Assembly: GCA_932294295.1 (NCBI GenBank)
Contig: OW028574.1
Coordinates: forward strand, 15,634,215 to 15,698,214
Reading direction: 5' to 3'
Length of the DNA stretch: 64,000 nt
DNA from: Alitta virens
Lineage: Eukaryota > Annelida > Polychaeta > Phyllodocida > Nereididae
In this document: piece after piece, positions 1 to 12,674 of the stretch
Layout of the letters: each line of letters opens with the position of its first letter
Numbering within the stretch: the stretch's first letter is position 1
Position numbers and translations under genes: made by a program
The notes under the pieces: model-generated
What the model was told of the DNA's origin: nothing
Databases searched by the model: none
Seen by the model: the letters and a program-made list of their open reading frames with translations, nothing else

Positions 1-524
1 CAATGACATTGGAGCTCACACCATTGCCATCACTGTGGTTGCCTATTGCTAAGTACTGATTACACCTTGGTGGGGCGAGGCAATGGCTAATGAGGATCTG
101 CACAACTCTTCCATGCCATGGTGGGGGTTCGAATCTACTACTTCAAGATCAGCGGGTGATGCATTATCCACTTCATCCAGCTATACCATCTAGCTTTTAC
201 CAGACTAGGTTTACAGCAACGAAAGTTTTGGAAAAGTGCTTGTCGAACAAATCTTTGCCGAAACAGATAACGAAACACAGACGAAAAGTCTTAGACACCA
301 GTTTGATAGACAGATCAGTGTCTGAGTTGTAATGAGTCTAATCCCGCGTGATACCAAAATCCTCCCACAACGGATGGAAAGACAATGTGTTCCCTGCTAC
401 GTGTGGGGTCCTCCGTGTGTCTGAATATTTGAGGACACAAAACACAGCCTTGCTATACTCACAGTCACAGAGGAGCTAGTCACAGAGAAGTTGTGGAGAA
501 TTTTTCTTGACTCAACTAAGTGAA

Positions 525-560
525 TGTATGTGTGTATGTGTGTGTGTGTGTGTGTGTGTG
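525..560. repeat. (GT)n microsatellite
   Basis: A run of GT dinucleotides with one interruption by AT, seen directly. Confidence 0.9.
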
Positions 561-779
561 ATACAACAGTTGAGCACAATAGAACATAAACCTTGTCACT
601 GATAAGACCACGTCACCATTTCGGCAATATACTTCCAACCAATCATCCAATAACCTGAATAACGAAAACCTCACCATTAAAACCGGTAACACTGTACCAC
701 CAATGGAGCCTTTTAAAATGTTTATCCTACAACATACAATGTCTCAACTGGTCTGCTGTTTAGTAAATTGTGTATGATT

Positions 780-835
780 ATGAACAGTGCTTGAGGCAGA
801 CGTAATGATGAGATTGAAACCCTGGACGTCGAAGG
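780..835 (-). repeat. SINE family B fragment
   Basis: This short piece contains the reverse complement of the family B core (GAGGCAGACGTAATGATGAG on the plus strand), shared with 3961-3995 and 21650-21680. Both ends are lost. Confidence 0.55.
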
Positions 836-1704
836 TCTGGTTTAAAAATGGGAGGGGGGGGGGACCTTCCAAAAGATGTCGGTATCTTGTCATTGGTGAA
901 GCATATCAAAAAAGAAAAAAACAAGTCAAACGTCATCTAATATACAATGGGTACATGAGAGACATGAAGATATGTACACCCGAAAATATCAATGTACAAC
1001 GAGACCATGTCTCACAATGTAACCATTGTGTAATTGTTTTGTACCACTTAACCCCAATATTTTTATTGTCAATTAGTTCTTTTCCATTTTTCATCAATTG
1101 TGATTCACTGTAGCTTTCAAAAAATGTTTGAATTTTAAAAATCTGATAGAAATTTACGAAGTTGAATACAACGTACTAGTAAGTCAGATCGCCTGCACTC
1201 ACTGAATTCATACAACGGCGTACATAATGCTACATTTAACTGGTGAGTGGTAAAAATGCGTTTTGTATTATGTATTACATTTGGGAGAGGTAATGGTAAA
1301 TCATTATTTGGTATGTGATTATAATGATATAAAAATTCATAAACATATGACTTATTATGATTATGAACGGCTGGCTGACTCCGTATGTTCCTTTGAACGT
1401 AAAATATTACAGTATTACAGTTCGATGAACTCGAAAACCCAGACGCTTCTGTCTATTGTTTACATTAGACTCACCAATTGTGATGCAATTATTCTTAACA
1501 CCGATCAGGAATTGCTCAATGAGCAATTAAGTAATTAAGGTTATGTTACTCTAATTGAAGACACTATGAAATCAATTGTAAAAAAAAAACTTATCATATA
1601 ACCTAGGAATATTTAGAGATATATAACCATCACCTTGACATGATTAAAAATAATAATGTTATTTTTAGAAAATTCAAATTCGAATTCCATACAATCATAA
1701 ACTA

Positions 1705-1890
1705 TCTTATATCTTATCTTATATTTTATTTTATTTTATTTTATTTTATTTTATTTTATTTTATTTTATTTTATTTTATTTTATTTTATTTTATTTTATC
1801 TTATCTTATCTTATTTTACCTTATCTTATCTTATCTTATTTTACCTTATCTTATTAAATTTTCATATCTCATCTCATCTCATCTTATCTA
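1705..1890. repeat. (ATTTT)n / (ATCTT)n pentanucleotide array
   Basis: The array starts as TTATC units, passes through a long pure ATTTT stretch, returns to TTATC/TTACC and ends in CATCT units. It keeps a plus-strand frame open by chance. The TTATC unit is the same as the tail of the LINE fragment at 29364-29866. Confidence 0.92.
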
Positions 1891-2487
1891 AAATCTATAT
1901 GAATTCCTGAAGTTCACAATCGTTGTCTTTTTGACATATATGTACAGTGTATATGCAAATTGTATTTATAACACTGTAACATTTGAAATATCAGCTGGCA
2001 TCGAACCCAGGACCTCGTCAATACCTCAGCAGCCCGTTTTCCCCAGACCAGTCACGGGCATCTGAACTCCTTCTAGCTGCTAGCAAGTCCGAAATGTCAT
2101 TAGCTGATTGGCGGGCTGTGATAACACCACGTCATAAGACAGACATAATGTCAAGCCTATGAACACTGCATCCAAGAAATGTCAAAGAAAATGGGGCAGC
2201 CAGATGACAGGGCTCAAGTTGGACATTTTAGCTAATATGTGCAGAACAATGAGCTTTCTTCAAAGGATGGTGTGGGATTGCTTTCAGGTGTGCTGTGTGT
2301 ATTATTTCTTCAGTTGTTCATCGTTTCGTGAGAATTGTTTATGTATCTGAATATCAAATTATAAGGAATACTTGTTTTATTCAAGACGGAAGTTTCACAA
2401 ACAATGAAATAGATGCTGAAATTCCAATGAATACAATGTATATATAACGGAAAGATTTCATATTGCATAATATTTGTCAGTGTCCAA

Positions 2488-2489
<2 letters not shown>

Positions 2490-2545
<56 letters not shown>

Positions 2546-2600
2546 GCATAGATAGATAGATACTGACTGAATAACTGACTGACTAACTGACTGACTGAAT
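2490..2600. repeat. (GATA)n then (CTGA)n compound microsatellite
   Basis: About 70 bp of GATA units are followed directly by imperfect CTGA units. Overlapping minus-strand frames rich in Ser-Ile-Tyr-Leu are artefacts of the array. Confidence 0.92.
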
Positions 2601-3275
2601 CTGTTTTGTCTAATTGTATTGCATCCACGCACAGATATCAAATGGGGTAACATAGAAAGAAATGGTTTAGGAAACATGTGAAAGAGATAAAAATAAACTA
2701 TAAGTAATTAAATATGAAATTAAATACATTCCCTTGATGCAATAGTAAAAGAAAATTGTAAAAACATACTGTACCTGTTTTTTTTTGTTTTTTTTTTGGG
2801 CCACAACACTGAAAATTGCATGTGTGTGTGAAAGTCTGCTTTTAAAAAAAGGCAGAAATGGAACAATTCTATCGATGGTAAAAATCAAATTCTTCCAGTC
2901 GAGATAGCTAGTCAAATCATGCTTAGCTGATTATCCTATAATGTTCCGTCTAGCGGATAATTACGTACATCAGGCGCTTTGACACCAATTGCAATCAACA
3001 CTCATTTCATCGATTTCTTACGACTTGTTACATAATCATGCAGTTGGCGTGTTATCTCGTTGGCTATAGCGGCAATATTATTGATTTCTGGTCGATACGA
3101 AAGGGACTTATTTTGCCCCAGTCATGAACTGCCTGCCAGTGTTAACTCTTGAAGTTCACAAATACTGGAATTATATATCTTTTTGCAATAAGCATGTACT
3201 TTATTTTAGTATGAACTTTACGATTATGTATATGCTGGCCCTCTGTACTAATAATTTCCTTCATGAAGACTTAGG

Positions 3276-3279
<4 letters not shown>

Positions 3280-3307
<28 letters not shown>

Positions 3308-3332
3308 TATCTTATCTTATCTTATCTTATCT
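3280..3332. repeat. (TTATC)n microsatellite
   Basis: About ten TTATC units. The unit matches LINE 3' tails in this window, so this may be the remnant of an insertion whose body is gone, or a simple expansion. Confidence 0.9.
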
Positions 3333-3903
3333 CATATCGTCTTGACTTGTCTTATCTTTAACATTAAGAATTTAGACCACATAAAAAAAGACCACCCCCT
3401 TTTTCAAACCACTTTACTGGATCAACTATAATTACGATTTATATATTAGAAATAACGACTATTAAGACATTTCCAGTACGTATGCTCATTATTTTACATT
3501 GTAGCAGCTGCGGCTTGCAATATAAGTGATTCAGTATGACGCAAGATGTACAATTGTACCGAGTGTAATGAAGGAATTTAATGAGAATAAAAACCCCCTT
3601 CCTCTTTCCCGGCATTTCCTCCCCAGAATCTTGAGGCATTTTTTTGCATCCTAAGCCCCATCACCAAATGCTCAGTTCCCACATCTATATTTGTCATCCT
3701 TCTTCTCTTGCATAATTGATTATTGAAGAACCAATCACGAGTTTTTCTTTTACATCATGCATGGCTCAACGAATATCATTTGTAATGCGATTATTTCCGC
3801 TCACTGGACGTGAAATTAATCAAACGAATTGGGTAGTAACCTATGTCTGTCTTTGTACAAAGAGACTAAAGATTGTTTTATTGTGCTGTTGCAACTGGTA
3901 AAG

Positions 3904-4110
3904 TGAGCCTCAATGTCTCAGTGCTACAAGTCTGAAGCTTGGTAAGCTTATATGACCAGATGTCAGAGGCAGACGTAATGATGAGATGATAAGGCTCGGA
4001 ATCTACACCACATTACACTTTTACTCATTGAGCGGAGTAATTTACTTACCCCATCATGGACACCCAGTACTAGTCCCCACCAGTTTTTAAAACATACTAG
4101 CCAGAACCCA
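3904..4110 (-). repeat. SINE family B copy, 3' part
   Basis: Read on the minus strand it contains the family B body: the GACACCC / GGGGTAA segment, then ATCATTACGTCTGCCTCTGA, then the CTGGTCATATAAGC segment and the GAGACATTGAGG end. It matches 35738-35877 and 31676-31960. The tRNA-like head is missing. Confidence 0.7.
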
Positions 4111-4788
4111 CCTACATTGCAATAGTTGGATGTAGGGTCGGAATGACTTTTATAGCAATTCTTGGAAGTTGACATTTACGACACATTTTTCTCAATAAAC
4201 ACGTTAGCATACCTTATTTCGTCATTATGTACATGAGTACTGCTCTGTCTATTACTTACACTCAGATTTTACTGAAAAAGCCAGTGGAAACATCCTTTTC
4301 AAGAGCATTTTCAAATTCACATTCGCTTCGTTCATGCTGTCACCCATTGCTGCCTAGTTTCACTAAAACTCACTAGAGGGCTCCGGCGACATCACAGCGC
4401 TAACACAGATTATATAGATGCAGTGGTGCAGATAAATATATAATACTTTAGCTTCATTAGACCCGTAGAACAGTGGAATTGTGTGGAAATGGTTTATTAA
4501 CTTATTTTAATTGTGAAATTGAGACGACTACGGACTTGACCGAGCTATTTTCAAATTGATTTTATTGTCTACTAGGGGCGTTGACAATGGGAGTGGCGTT
4601 TTTTAGTATTTTCTTTGCCAGTGGCGCCACCCTTATGTGACCGTCACAATGGATGTCATGGATAATCACGGAAAGATGTGTTTAAAAATAGTGCAGAAAT
4701 CGATGATAATTGGAAGAAATCAGTCATATCTGAGCGCGATATAATAGACTTGTAGCTAAAAACATACCATGTACCTGTCATACAGCTG

Positions 4789-4793
<5 letters not shown>

Positions 4794-4825
<32 letters not shown>
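4794..4825. repeat. (TA)n microsatellite
   Basis: Uninterrupted alternating TA, directly beside a tRNA-like fragment on its right. Confidence 0.9.
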
Positions 4826-4827
<2 letters not shown>

Positions 4828-4829
<2 letters not shown>

Positions 4830-4892
4830 GCCTAGGCCAGGATTCGAACACGGGACATTCAGAGCAGTTGACTAGTAAGATGCCCATATCTT
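4828..4892 (-). repeat. tRNA-like SINE head
   Basis: The minus strand contains TGTTCGAATCC, a good RNA polymerase III B box, preceded by GGGCATCTTACTAGTCAAC. It resembles the head of family B at 27361-27450. It does not fold as a full tRNA, so it is read as a SINE fragment. Confidence 0.5.
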
Positions 4893-5663
4893 TTTGTTAT
4901 CTAAAGTATATCCCAACAAAAACTTTCACATCATTCTGATGTGCCTGTTTTCTACATTCAGAAACACAGTTCCCTTCAAGAAAAGTTTGAGGATAGGTAG
5001 GTTACAGGCTTAAAAGAACTCCCACCATGTTATATGGTATTACATGACCAACATGCGAGATGTCCACAACCACAAAGTAGAACTGACCACCAACTTCCTT
5101 TGGCTACCCCACTACCCTGTGATTGCGACATGTAGCCCAGTAGCAGCTGTAGCAGTCAGCCTGTAGTTCTTGCTACTGACCATAAGTCTTTCTTGTCAGG
5201 GCAGCGGAAGTTCCCTTTTTCATCCGGGCACTGCTGGGATTTGTGGACAAAGCAAGACTTCAGTCACGTGACATTGTGGGCCTTCCATCATGAGCACGTA
5301 AACAGATGACCACCACTTTGTTTGTCACATGAAAAGGTTGCCATGGTTAAGGTTTCTCTTCACTTCCTTCCTTCCGTTGCTAAGGAGAAGGGATAGATTG
5401 AAAGTGACCATCGATCAGACCAGTTAGACCTACCTATTGTTATGTTATTGTAGCAAGTTTACTTTTCTTATAAAGTACTGACCGAACACAAAAATAAAAA
5501 CTTCGGACCCCTCACTCAAAACTGCCAGTATAAATAAGTAAAAATAAAAACACATTTCTTGCTTGTAGAATTCTGTTCCAATATATATAATAGAGATCAT
5601 TAATGGTAAAAATCAATAATGACAATGTTGTAGAGTGCCTGTTTCCTAATTAAGTAGCTTGAA

Positions 5664-5745
5664 CTTGTATGATTAGATGCCAGCTGGAGACATAATGATG
5701 AGATGACAAGACTAGGAGTCTGTACGTGCAAGTTTACCCCTAACT
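5664..5745 (-). repeat. SINE family B fragment
   Basis: The plus strand has GCCAGCTGGAGACATAATGA followed by GATGAGATGACAAGACTAGG, the diverged reverse complement of the family B body. Confidence 0.55.
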
Positions 5746-7795
5746 TCAATCAGTTTAAACTTTGGATCTCTTCAATGACAACCGCTTGTAGGTCACTTTA
5801 AATGTGTGTAACTTATATAGGACAAGCACATGACCTTTCGTGTGACCTTTCATATGACAAACGAATACACCATCTCACGTCATGCTTGACAACAGCCTTT
5901 TATCCATGACACCCGAATTACATCAGCAGTGTTATCCATGAGAAGACTGTGATGTCATACATACATGCTGTAAAAGGTTAGGTACACAGTATGCTTTCAA
6001 TAGCTTCATCTTAGAAGGCCAGGCCATGAACCCTACCACAATGTGTTGTAAGTAAAAGTTGTATAGAATACTGAACTGCTTACAAGGCTGCATGCTTTTA
6101 CCATTAATATGCAGCTATATGCAGTAAAAGTCATATATCATGTTCAGACTTTTACGAGCTAAACTGAGCTAACCAAACGATCTAACTGTAGCTGTCCAAT
6201 GGATTCTGGAAACTACAACAAAATTACTCCATAGTAATTGAATTATTAACTTTTGTAAATTCTGTATTGTATTTATGACCAAGAAAATATTTTCCATGAC
6301 TTCTGACAAGAATATAATGGACACTATTAAACGTAGTGTGTTCCCCTTGGTTTCAAAGACACCTGGCAAGGAATTTCCTGTTATTAATAACAAACTAACT
6401 TTGGGATGATCTTTATAAGCATTCTTAAGTCAGTTCGTCCAGAAAAATTTACAAAAATATTCATGGAAATGAACATTGAACTAAATGAGAGAAGATTCAA
6501 ACAACACATTTTGAATAAGATCAAGAAAATAATAGGACTATTTCTACATCGTTGATGTCTAAATTTGTCCATGTTTGTTGAATATAATAACTAATTCTGC
6601 GTATGTATGCTAACCTACAATAAAAACGTTTTATTATTCATGAAGAATTTATGGTTACCCAATTAATTTCTGTGTGTTTACTTGGCTTTTATGAAATATG
6701 TTATGAACACTATTCTTTCGCATTATTCTCTATTTAACCAACACACACATACGGCTTGTGCACCTTTATGCCCGGTCATACTTGTTTGCTAAGGCAATTG
6801 CTATGTCAATTTGTTTTATTCATGTTCCTTTCATTCTGCAGGAAAGGGTCATCAATTTGCCTTGGTAACGCAGCCGTTGCTAGGGCAGCCATTGCTATGG
6901 GCCCTGTTAGCATAAAAAAAGGACATAATAGAACAATTTGCTGAGGAGTTGACATGTGTTTACTGCGCATTGTGGTGTGTTCAAGGCTCAGTATTGGATA
7001 ACTACAAGAGTGTTCCATCCTGTATGTGATATAATTCGGTTGCTAGGCAGCTCTGTCTCTTAAAGTATATCTTTGTGGGTGGTAACCCTTTACATAAATT
7101 GCTGTGGCCTTCATATGTAACAAACAGAGGATGCGTTCATAACAGCATAAAATGTTGGTAGAACGGAGAGACAGAGAGGAGAGACAGAGAGGAGAGACAG
7201 AGAGGAGAGACAGAGAGGAAAGACAGAGAGGAAAGACAGAGAGGAGAGACAGAGAGGAAAGACAGAGCGGAGAGACAAAGAGGAGAGATAGAGAGGAGAG
7301 ACAGAGAGGAAAGACAGAGCGGAGAGACAGAGAGGAGAGACAGAGAGGAAAGACAGAGAGGAGAGACAGAGAGGAAAGACAGAGAGGAGAGACAGAGAGG
7401 AAAGACAGAGTGGAGAGACAAAGAGGAGAGACAGAGAGGAAAGACAGAGAGGAGAGACAGAGAGGAAAGACAGAGCGGAGAGACAGAGAGGAGAGACAGA
7501 GAGGAAAGACAGAGCGGAGAGACAGAGAGGAAAGACAGAGAGGAGAGACAGAGAGGAGAGACAGAGAGGAGAGACAGAGAGGAGAGACAGAGCGGAGAGA
7601 CAGAGAGGAAAGACAGAGAGGAAAGACAGAGAGGAGAGACAGAGAGGAAAGACAGAGAGGAAAGACAGAGAGGAGAGACAGAGAGGAAAGACAGAGCGGA
7701 GAGACAGAGAGGAGAGACAGAGAGGAAAGACAGAGAGGAGAGACAGAGAGGAAAGACAGAGCGGAGAGACAGAGAGGAGAGACAGAGAGGAGAGA

Positions 7796-7874
7796 CATGC
7801 AGAAACTGGGTCATGGGAAAATAATGGCGAACAGAGGCGCAGACAGACAAATAGTGAGACACAGCAACAGAGAC
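7796..7874 (+). repeat. Minisatellite segment-end block, copy 1
   Basis: A unique-looking block starting CATGCAGAAACTGGGTCATG and ending in AGCAACAGAGACAG, embedded in the 15-mer array. It is identical by eye to copies at 8654 and 10580. Confidence 0.9.
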
Positions 7875-8653
7875 AGAGAGGAGAGACAGAGAGGAAAGAC
7901 AGAGAGGAGAGACAGAGAGGAAAGACAGAGAGGAGAGACAGAGAGGAAAGACAGAGAGGAAAGACAGAGCGGAGAGACAGAGAGGAAAGACAGAGAGGAG
8001 AGACAGAGAGGAGAGACAGAGAGGAAAGACAGAGCGGAGAGACAGAGAGGAAAGACAGAGAGGAGAGACAGAGAGGAGAGACAGAGAGGAAAGACAGAGC
8101 GGAGAGACAGAGAGGAGAGACAGAGAGGAAAGACAGAGAGGAGAGACAGAGAGGAAAGACAGAGAGGAGAGACAGAGAGGAAAGACAGAGCGGAGAGACA
8201 GAGAGGAGAGACAGAGAGGAAAGACAGAGAGGAGAGACAGAGAGGAAAGACAGAGCGGAGAGACAGAGAGGAGAGACAGAGAGGAAAGACAGAGAGGAAA
8301 GACAGAGAGGAGAGACAGAGAGGAAAGACAGAGAGGAAAGACAGAGAGGAGAGACAGAGAGGAAAGACAGAGCGGAGAGACAGAGAGGAAAGACAGAGAG
8401 GAGAGACAGAGAGGAGAGACAGAGCCGAGAGACAGAGAGGAAAGACAGAGAGGAGAGACATAGAGGAAAGACAGAGAGGAGAGACAGAGAGGAAAGACAG
8501 AGAGGAGAGACAGAGAGGAAAGACAGAGCGGAGAGACAGAGAGGAAAGACAGAGCGGAGAGACAGAGAGGAGAGACAGAGAGGAAAGACAGAGAGGAGAG
8601 ACAGAGAGGAAAGACAGAGCGGAGAGACAGAGAGGAGAGACAGAGAGGAGAGA

Positions 8654-8732
8654 CATGCAGAAACTGGGTCATGGGAAAATAATGGCGAACAGAGGCGCAG
8701 ACAGACAAATAGTGAGACACAGCAACAGAGAC
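8654..8732 (+). repeat. Minisatellite segment-end block, copy 2
   Basis: This second copy lies 858 bp after the first and has the same junctions to the 15-mer units on both sides. Confidence 0.9.
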
Positions 8733-10579
8733 AGAGAGGAGAGACAGAGAGGAAAGACAGAGAGGAAGAGACAGAGAGGAAAGACAGAGAGGAGAGACAG
8801 AGAGGAAAGACAGAGAGGAAAGACAGAGCGGAGAGACAGAGAGGAAAGACAGAGAGGAGAGACAGAGAGGAGAGACAGAGAGGAAAGACAGAGCGGAGAG
8901 ACAGAGAGGAAAGACAGAGAGGAGAGACAGAGAGGAGAGACAGAGAGGAAAGACAGAGCGGAGAGACAGAGAGGAGAGACAGAGAGGAAAGACAGAGAGG
9001 AGAGACAGAGAGGAAAGACAGAGCGGAGAGACAGAGAGGAGAGACAGAGAGGAAAGACAGAGAGGAGAGACAGAGAGGAAAGACAGAGCGGAGAGACAAA
9101 GAGGAGAGACAGAGAGGAAAGACAGAGAGGAGAGACAGAGAGGAAAGACAGAGCGGAGAGACAGAGAGGAGAGACAGAGAGGAAAGACAGAGAGGAGAGA
9201 CAGAGAGGAAAGACAGAGCGGAGAGACAAAGAGGAGAGACAGAGAGGAAAGACAGAGAGGAGAGACAGAGAGGAGAGACAGAGCGGAGAGACAGAGAGGA
9301 GAGACAGAGAGGAAAGACAGAGAGGAGAGACAGAGAGGAGAGACAGAGCGGAGAGACAGAGAGGAGAGACAGAGAGGAAAGACAGAGAGGAGAGACAGAG
9401 AGGAAAGACAGAGAGGAGAGACAGAGAGGAAAGACAGAGCGGAGAGACAAAGAGGAGAGACAGAGAGGAAAGACAGAGAGGAGAGACAGAGAGGAAAGAC
9501 AGAGCGGAGAGACAGAGAGGAGAGACAGAGAGGAAAGACAGAGAGGAGAGACAGAGAGGAAAGACAGAGAGGAAAGACAGAGCGGAGAGACAGAGAGGAA
9601 AGACAGAGAGGAGAGACAGAGAGGAGAGACAGAGAGGAAAGACAGAGCGGAGAGACAGAGAGGAAAGACAGAGAGGAGAGACAGAGAGGAGAGACAGAGA
9701 GGAAAGACAGAGCGGAGAGACAGAGAGGAGAGACAGAGAGGAAAGACAGAGAGGAGAGACAGAGAGGAAAGACAGAGAGGAGAGACAGAGAGGAAAGACA
9801 GAGCGGAGAGACAGAGAGGAGAGACAGAGAGGAAAGACAGAGAGGAGAGACAGAGAGGAAAGACAGAGAGGAGAGACAGAGAGGAAAGACAGAGCGGAGA
9901 GACAGAGAGGAGAGACAGAGAGGAAAGACAGAGAGGAAAGACAGAGAGGAGAGACAGAGAGGAAAGACAGAGAGGAGAGACAGAGGAGAGACAGAGAGGA
10001 AAGACAGAGAGGAGAGACAGAGAGGAAAGACAGAGCGGAGAGACAGAGCGGAGAGACAGAGAGGAAAGACAGAGAGGAAAGACAGAGAGGAGAGACAGAG
10101 AGGAAAGACAGAGAGGAGAGACAGAGAGGAAAGACAGAGAGGAAAGACAGAGAGGAGAGACAGAGAGGAAAGACAGAGAGGAGAGACAGAGAGGAGAGAC
10201 AGAGAGGAAAGACAGAGAGGAGAGACAGAGAGGAAAGACAGAGAGGAGAGACAGAGAGGAAAGACAGAGAGGAGAGACAGAGAGGAAAGACAGAGCGGAG
10301 AGACAGAGAGGAGAGACAGAGAGGAAAGACAGAGAGGAGAGACAGAGAGGAAAGACAGAGAGGAGAGACAGAGAGGAAAGACAGAGCGGAGAGACAGAGA
10401 GGAGAGACAGACAGAGAGGAGAGACAGAGAGGAGAGACAGAGAGGAAAGACAGAGAGGAGAGACAGAGAGGAAAGACAGAGCAGAGAGACAGAGAGGAGA
10501 GACAGAGAGGAAAGACAGAGCGGAGAGACAGAGAGGAGAGACAGAGAGAAAGACAGAGAGGAGAGACAGAGAGGAGAGA

Positions 10580-10658
10580 CATGCAGAAACTGGGTCATGG
10601 GAAAATAATGGCGAACAGAGGCGCAGACAGACAAATAGTGAGACACAGCAACAGAGAC
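10580..10658 (+). repeat. Minisatellite segment-end block, copy 3, at the array boundary
   Basis: This third copy lies 1926 bp after copy 2. The 15-mer array stops here and degenerate GACA-rich sequence follows, so this copy probably represents the original right flank. Confidence 0.88.
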
Positions 10659-10659
10659 A

Positions 10660-11332
10660 GGGGAAATAGCAGAGACAAATGAAAAGAAACAAAGAGTAAT
10701 AAATCGACAGACACAGAGTGAGACAGCTTAACAGATACAGGCACATTGACAGAGACAGATGTGAGACACAGAATGTTCACATAGAGAAACAGACAGATGG
10801 ACAATGACACAGAATAACAGAGATGGAAGCAATAGCTGACCAAGAAAATAAGACAGGGAATGTGACAGACAGAGAGTTCCCAGCATGATATTAACTTACC
10901 ACATTAGCTCAGCATAGGCCCAACATGGTTCGACGTTGATTCAATAGACCCTTTAGAGACAGCGAAGGATGGCGAGTGACAGAAAGAGACATACACAGAA
11001 CCAACTTTGCAAAGACAGAGAGTCAAAGTAATAGCAACCAGATATATTATTCCAAATCGGGACAGACAGCATTGTTCCAACATTGGCCGGAGATAGCAGA
11101 GGTTGCGCCAATGTCTAGACGATCTCGCATGTTATCTGGGAAGTACACAGAGACGGGCAGACACAGAGATGGAAATTATAACATAATGGTAGAGACTGGC
11201 AGACAACGGCATAGACAGAGAGACAGAGAGACCGAGAGACAGAGAGACCGAGAGACAGAGAGACCGAGAGACAGAGAGACAAAGAGACAGACAGACAGAC
11301 AGACAGCTAGACAGACAGACAGACAGACAGTA
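10660..11332. repeat. Degenerate GACA/GAGA-rich sequence ending in (CAGA)n
   Basis: Imperfect AGACAGA-type repeats decay over 600 bp, then sharpen into GAGACAGAGAGACC units and a pure (CAGA)n run (about 11215-11330). Around 11060-11145 a non-repeat patch carries CCAACATTGGCC and GCATGTTATCTGGG, motifs shared with 16610-16640 and 24985-25165. Confidence 0.75.
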
Positions 11333-11334
11333 AG

Positions 11335-12670
11335 AGCATTAAATACCACATAATCAAAGAGGAAGCCATTTTGCCATTGGATATATCACACATTTGTTTC
11401 ATTTTCACCCCTAACTTACATAAATGTTTATAAACGCCTTTTTACTGAACTATCATCCTGAGGCAAATTGAAGCCAGGGGGGGCTATCTGAAAACTGCAT
11501 GAATATGACACTATCACATGAAAGATATAGTAGCCGGGGGCGTGGAATCCTATGCATAGGAATAGGGATTTGATATTTGGGTAATTATGCGTGGCTTCAT
11601 TAAGACTTCGCAGACACCTAGGTGCCAAGTCTTTGCCCAACGTCTTCTTACAAAAACACCCCCCAGATCAATAGAGAAAGGGACCAGCTGTGGAGGCTGA
11701 CGAGTTGGGGGTCAATAGTGAGGGAATGTTGAGTGTTTTTATGGATCTAAGCCAGTTTGACCTCCTAGCACAGTCCTACACAGTCCTACAGTCCCACTTG
11801 GTGTGTGTTGGCTTATAAGGACCAACTGGACTGTACAGTGTACATGTATATATATATTTTTTTTCTTTGCTTCAGATTTTTATGGGGATATACTTTTTCT
11901 ACAAGTTCTTGTAATATTTGGTCAGATATTGCTTTCTAGCGGTGTCTAGTGAGGGATTTGCTGAATTAAATGTTATAATATCCACAATACTCGCTTATAG
12001 GGCCTTTCATTAATGGAGTAATAATAAAGTGCTTCGTTGGTTAAAATTAAATGTGGTTGACTTGTTAAGCAACGGTGTCACTAAATGCTAAATGCATCTG
12101 TGTTTCTAAATATAAACTGACTACAGCTTTCCACACACCAAAAAAAGATGCAACACTTGAAAGGCATGCCAATATGATATCACACAATAGAGTGATTTCT
12201 TATTGTACCATTATCCATCATTGTTCATTGCTGGTCCAACACAATACATCTGTGCCTAGTTACCCCGAATGAGAATAGCTTGAAATTCCGTGTATCAGTG
12301 CAGTTTGTTATGGCCACAGCAGTTACTGAACTCCCCATTCGGTCCAAATCGAGCTGGTCAGCAATTGGTCACTTAGCAGTGATTGGTCAGGGCATCAGTG
12401 GACATCTGGCACTGGTCATCTGCAGTAGCCACGAAACGAAGCAGATTATCAAATTTGTGCTGTGAATAAAAGAGATGTTTTTGTGGAGAGATTGTGTGGT
12501 GTGTCCCCAATAATTCACTGGCGAATAAGAAGACTGAGACAAATTGGTGACTCACTGGTCAGCTGGTCAATTATTGCACACTGACCATTGGCAAAGGAAA
12601 CCAATGAGCGTGTTATGTCCAGCAACACTCATCCTGAGATTCTGGATCATAATAAATGCCCAACTTTGAA
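11335..12670. other. Intergenic stretch, nothing recognised
   Basis: I see no coding similarity and no strong repeat. A small tandem of ACAGTCCT-type units lies near 11770-11795. Confidence 0.5.
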
Positions 12671-12674
12671 GAAC

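Larger units (their letters stand above)
1..7160. other. Gene-free stretch with microsatellites and SINE pieces
   Basis: I see no conserved coding exon on either strand. Frames here are short (at most 108 aa) and lack recognisable domains. The itemised contents are microsatellites at 525-560, 1705-1890, 2490-2600, 3280-3332 and 4794-4825, and minus-strand fragments of repeat family B. Fragments with a tRNA-like B box also occur around 118-130 and 1993-2010. Confidence 0.6.
7163..10660. repeat. 3.5-kb purine-rich minisatellite, 15-bp unit
   Basis: More than 200 tandem copies of the 15-mer AGAGAGGAGAGACAG, with two recurring variants (GGAAAG for GGAGAG, and CGG for AGG). The variants occur in ordered blocks that recur along the array. 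Purines dominate the plus strand. Because the unit is five codons and lacks stops, the plus frame starting at 7152 and three minus frames stay open for up to about 1200 codons; none has protein features. The array falls into three segments, each ending in the same block of about 79 bp (7796, 8654, 10580), so whole segments were duplicated as well as single units. Confidence 0.95.

Noticed and set aside
7163..10660. CRISPR-like array
   Set aside because: Repeats are contiguous 15-mers without unique spacers, in animal DNA.
7152..10682. 1176-aa plus-strand frame and minus-strand frames of 1211, 1169 and 637 aa
   Set aside because: They are translations of a stop-free 15-bp repeat. They overlap each other on both strands and have no domains, normal composition or splice structure.
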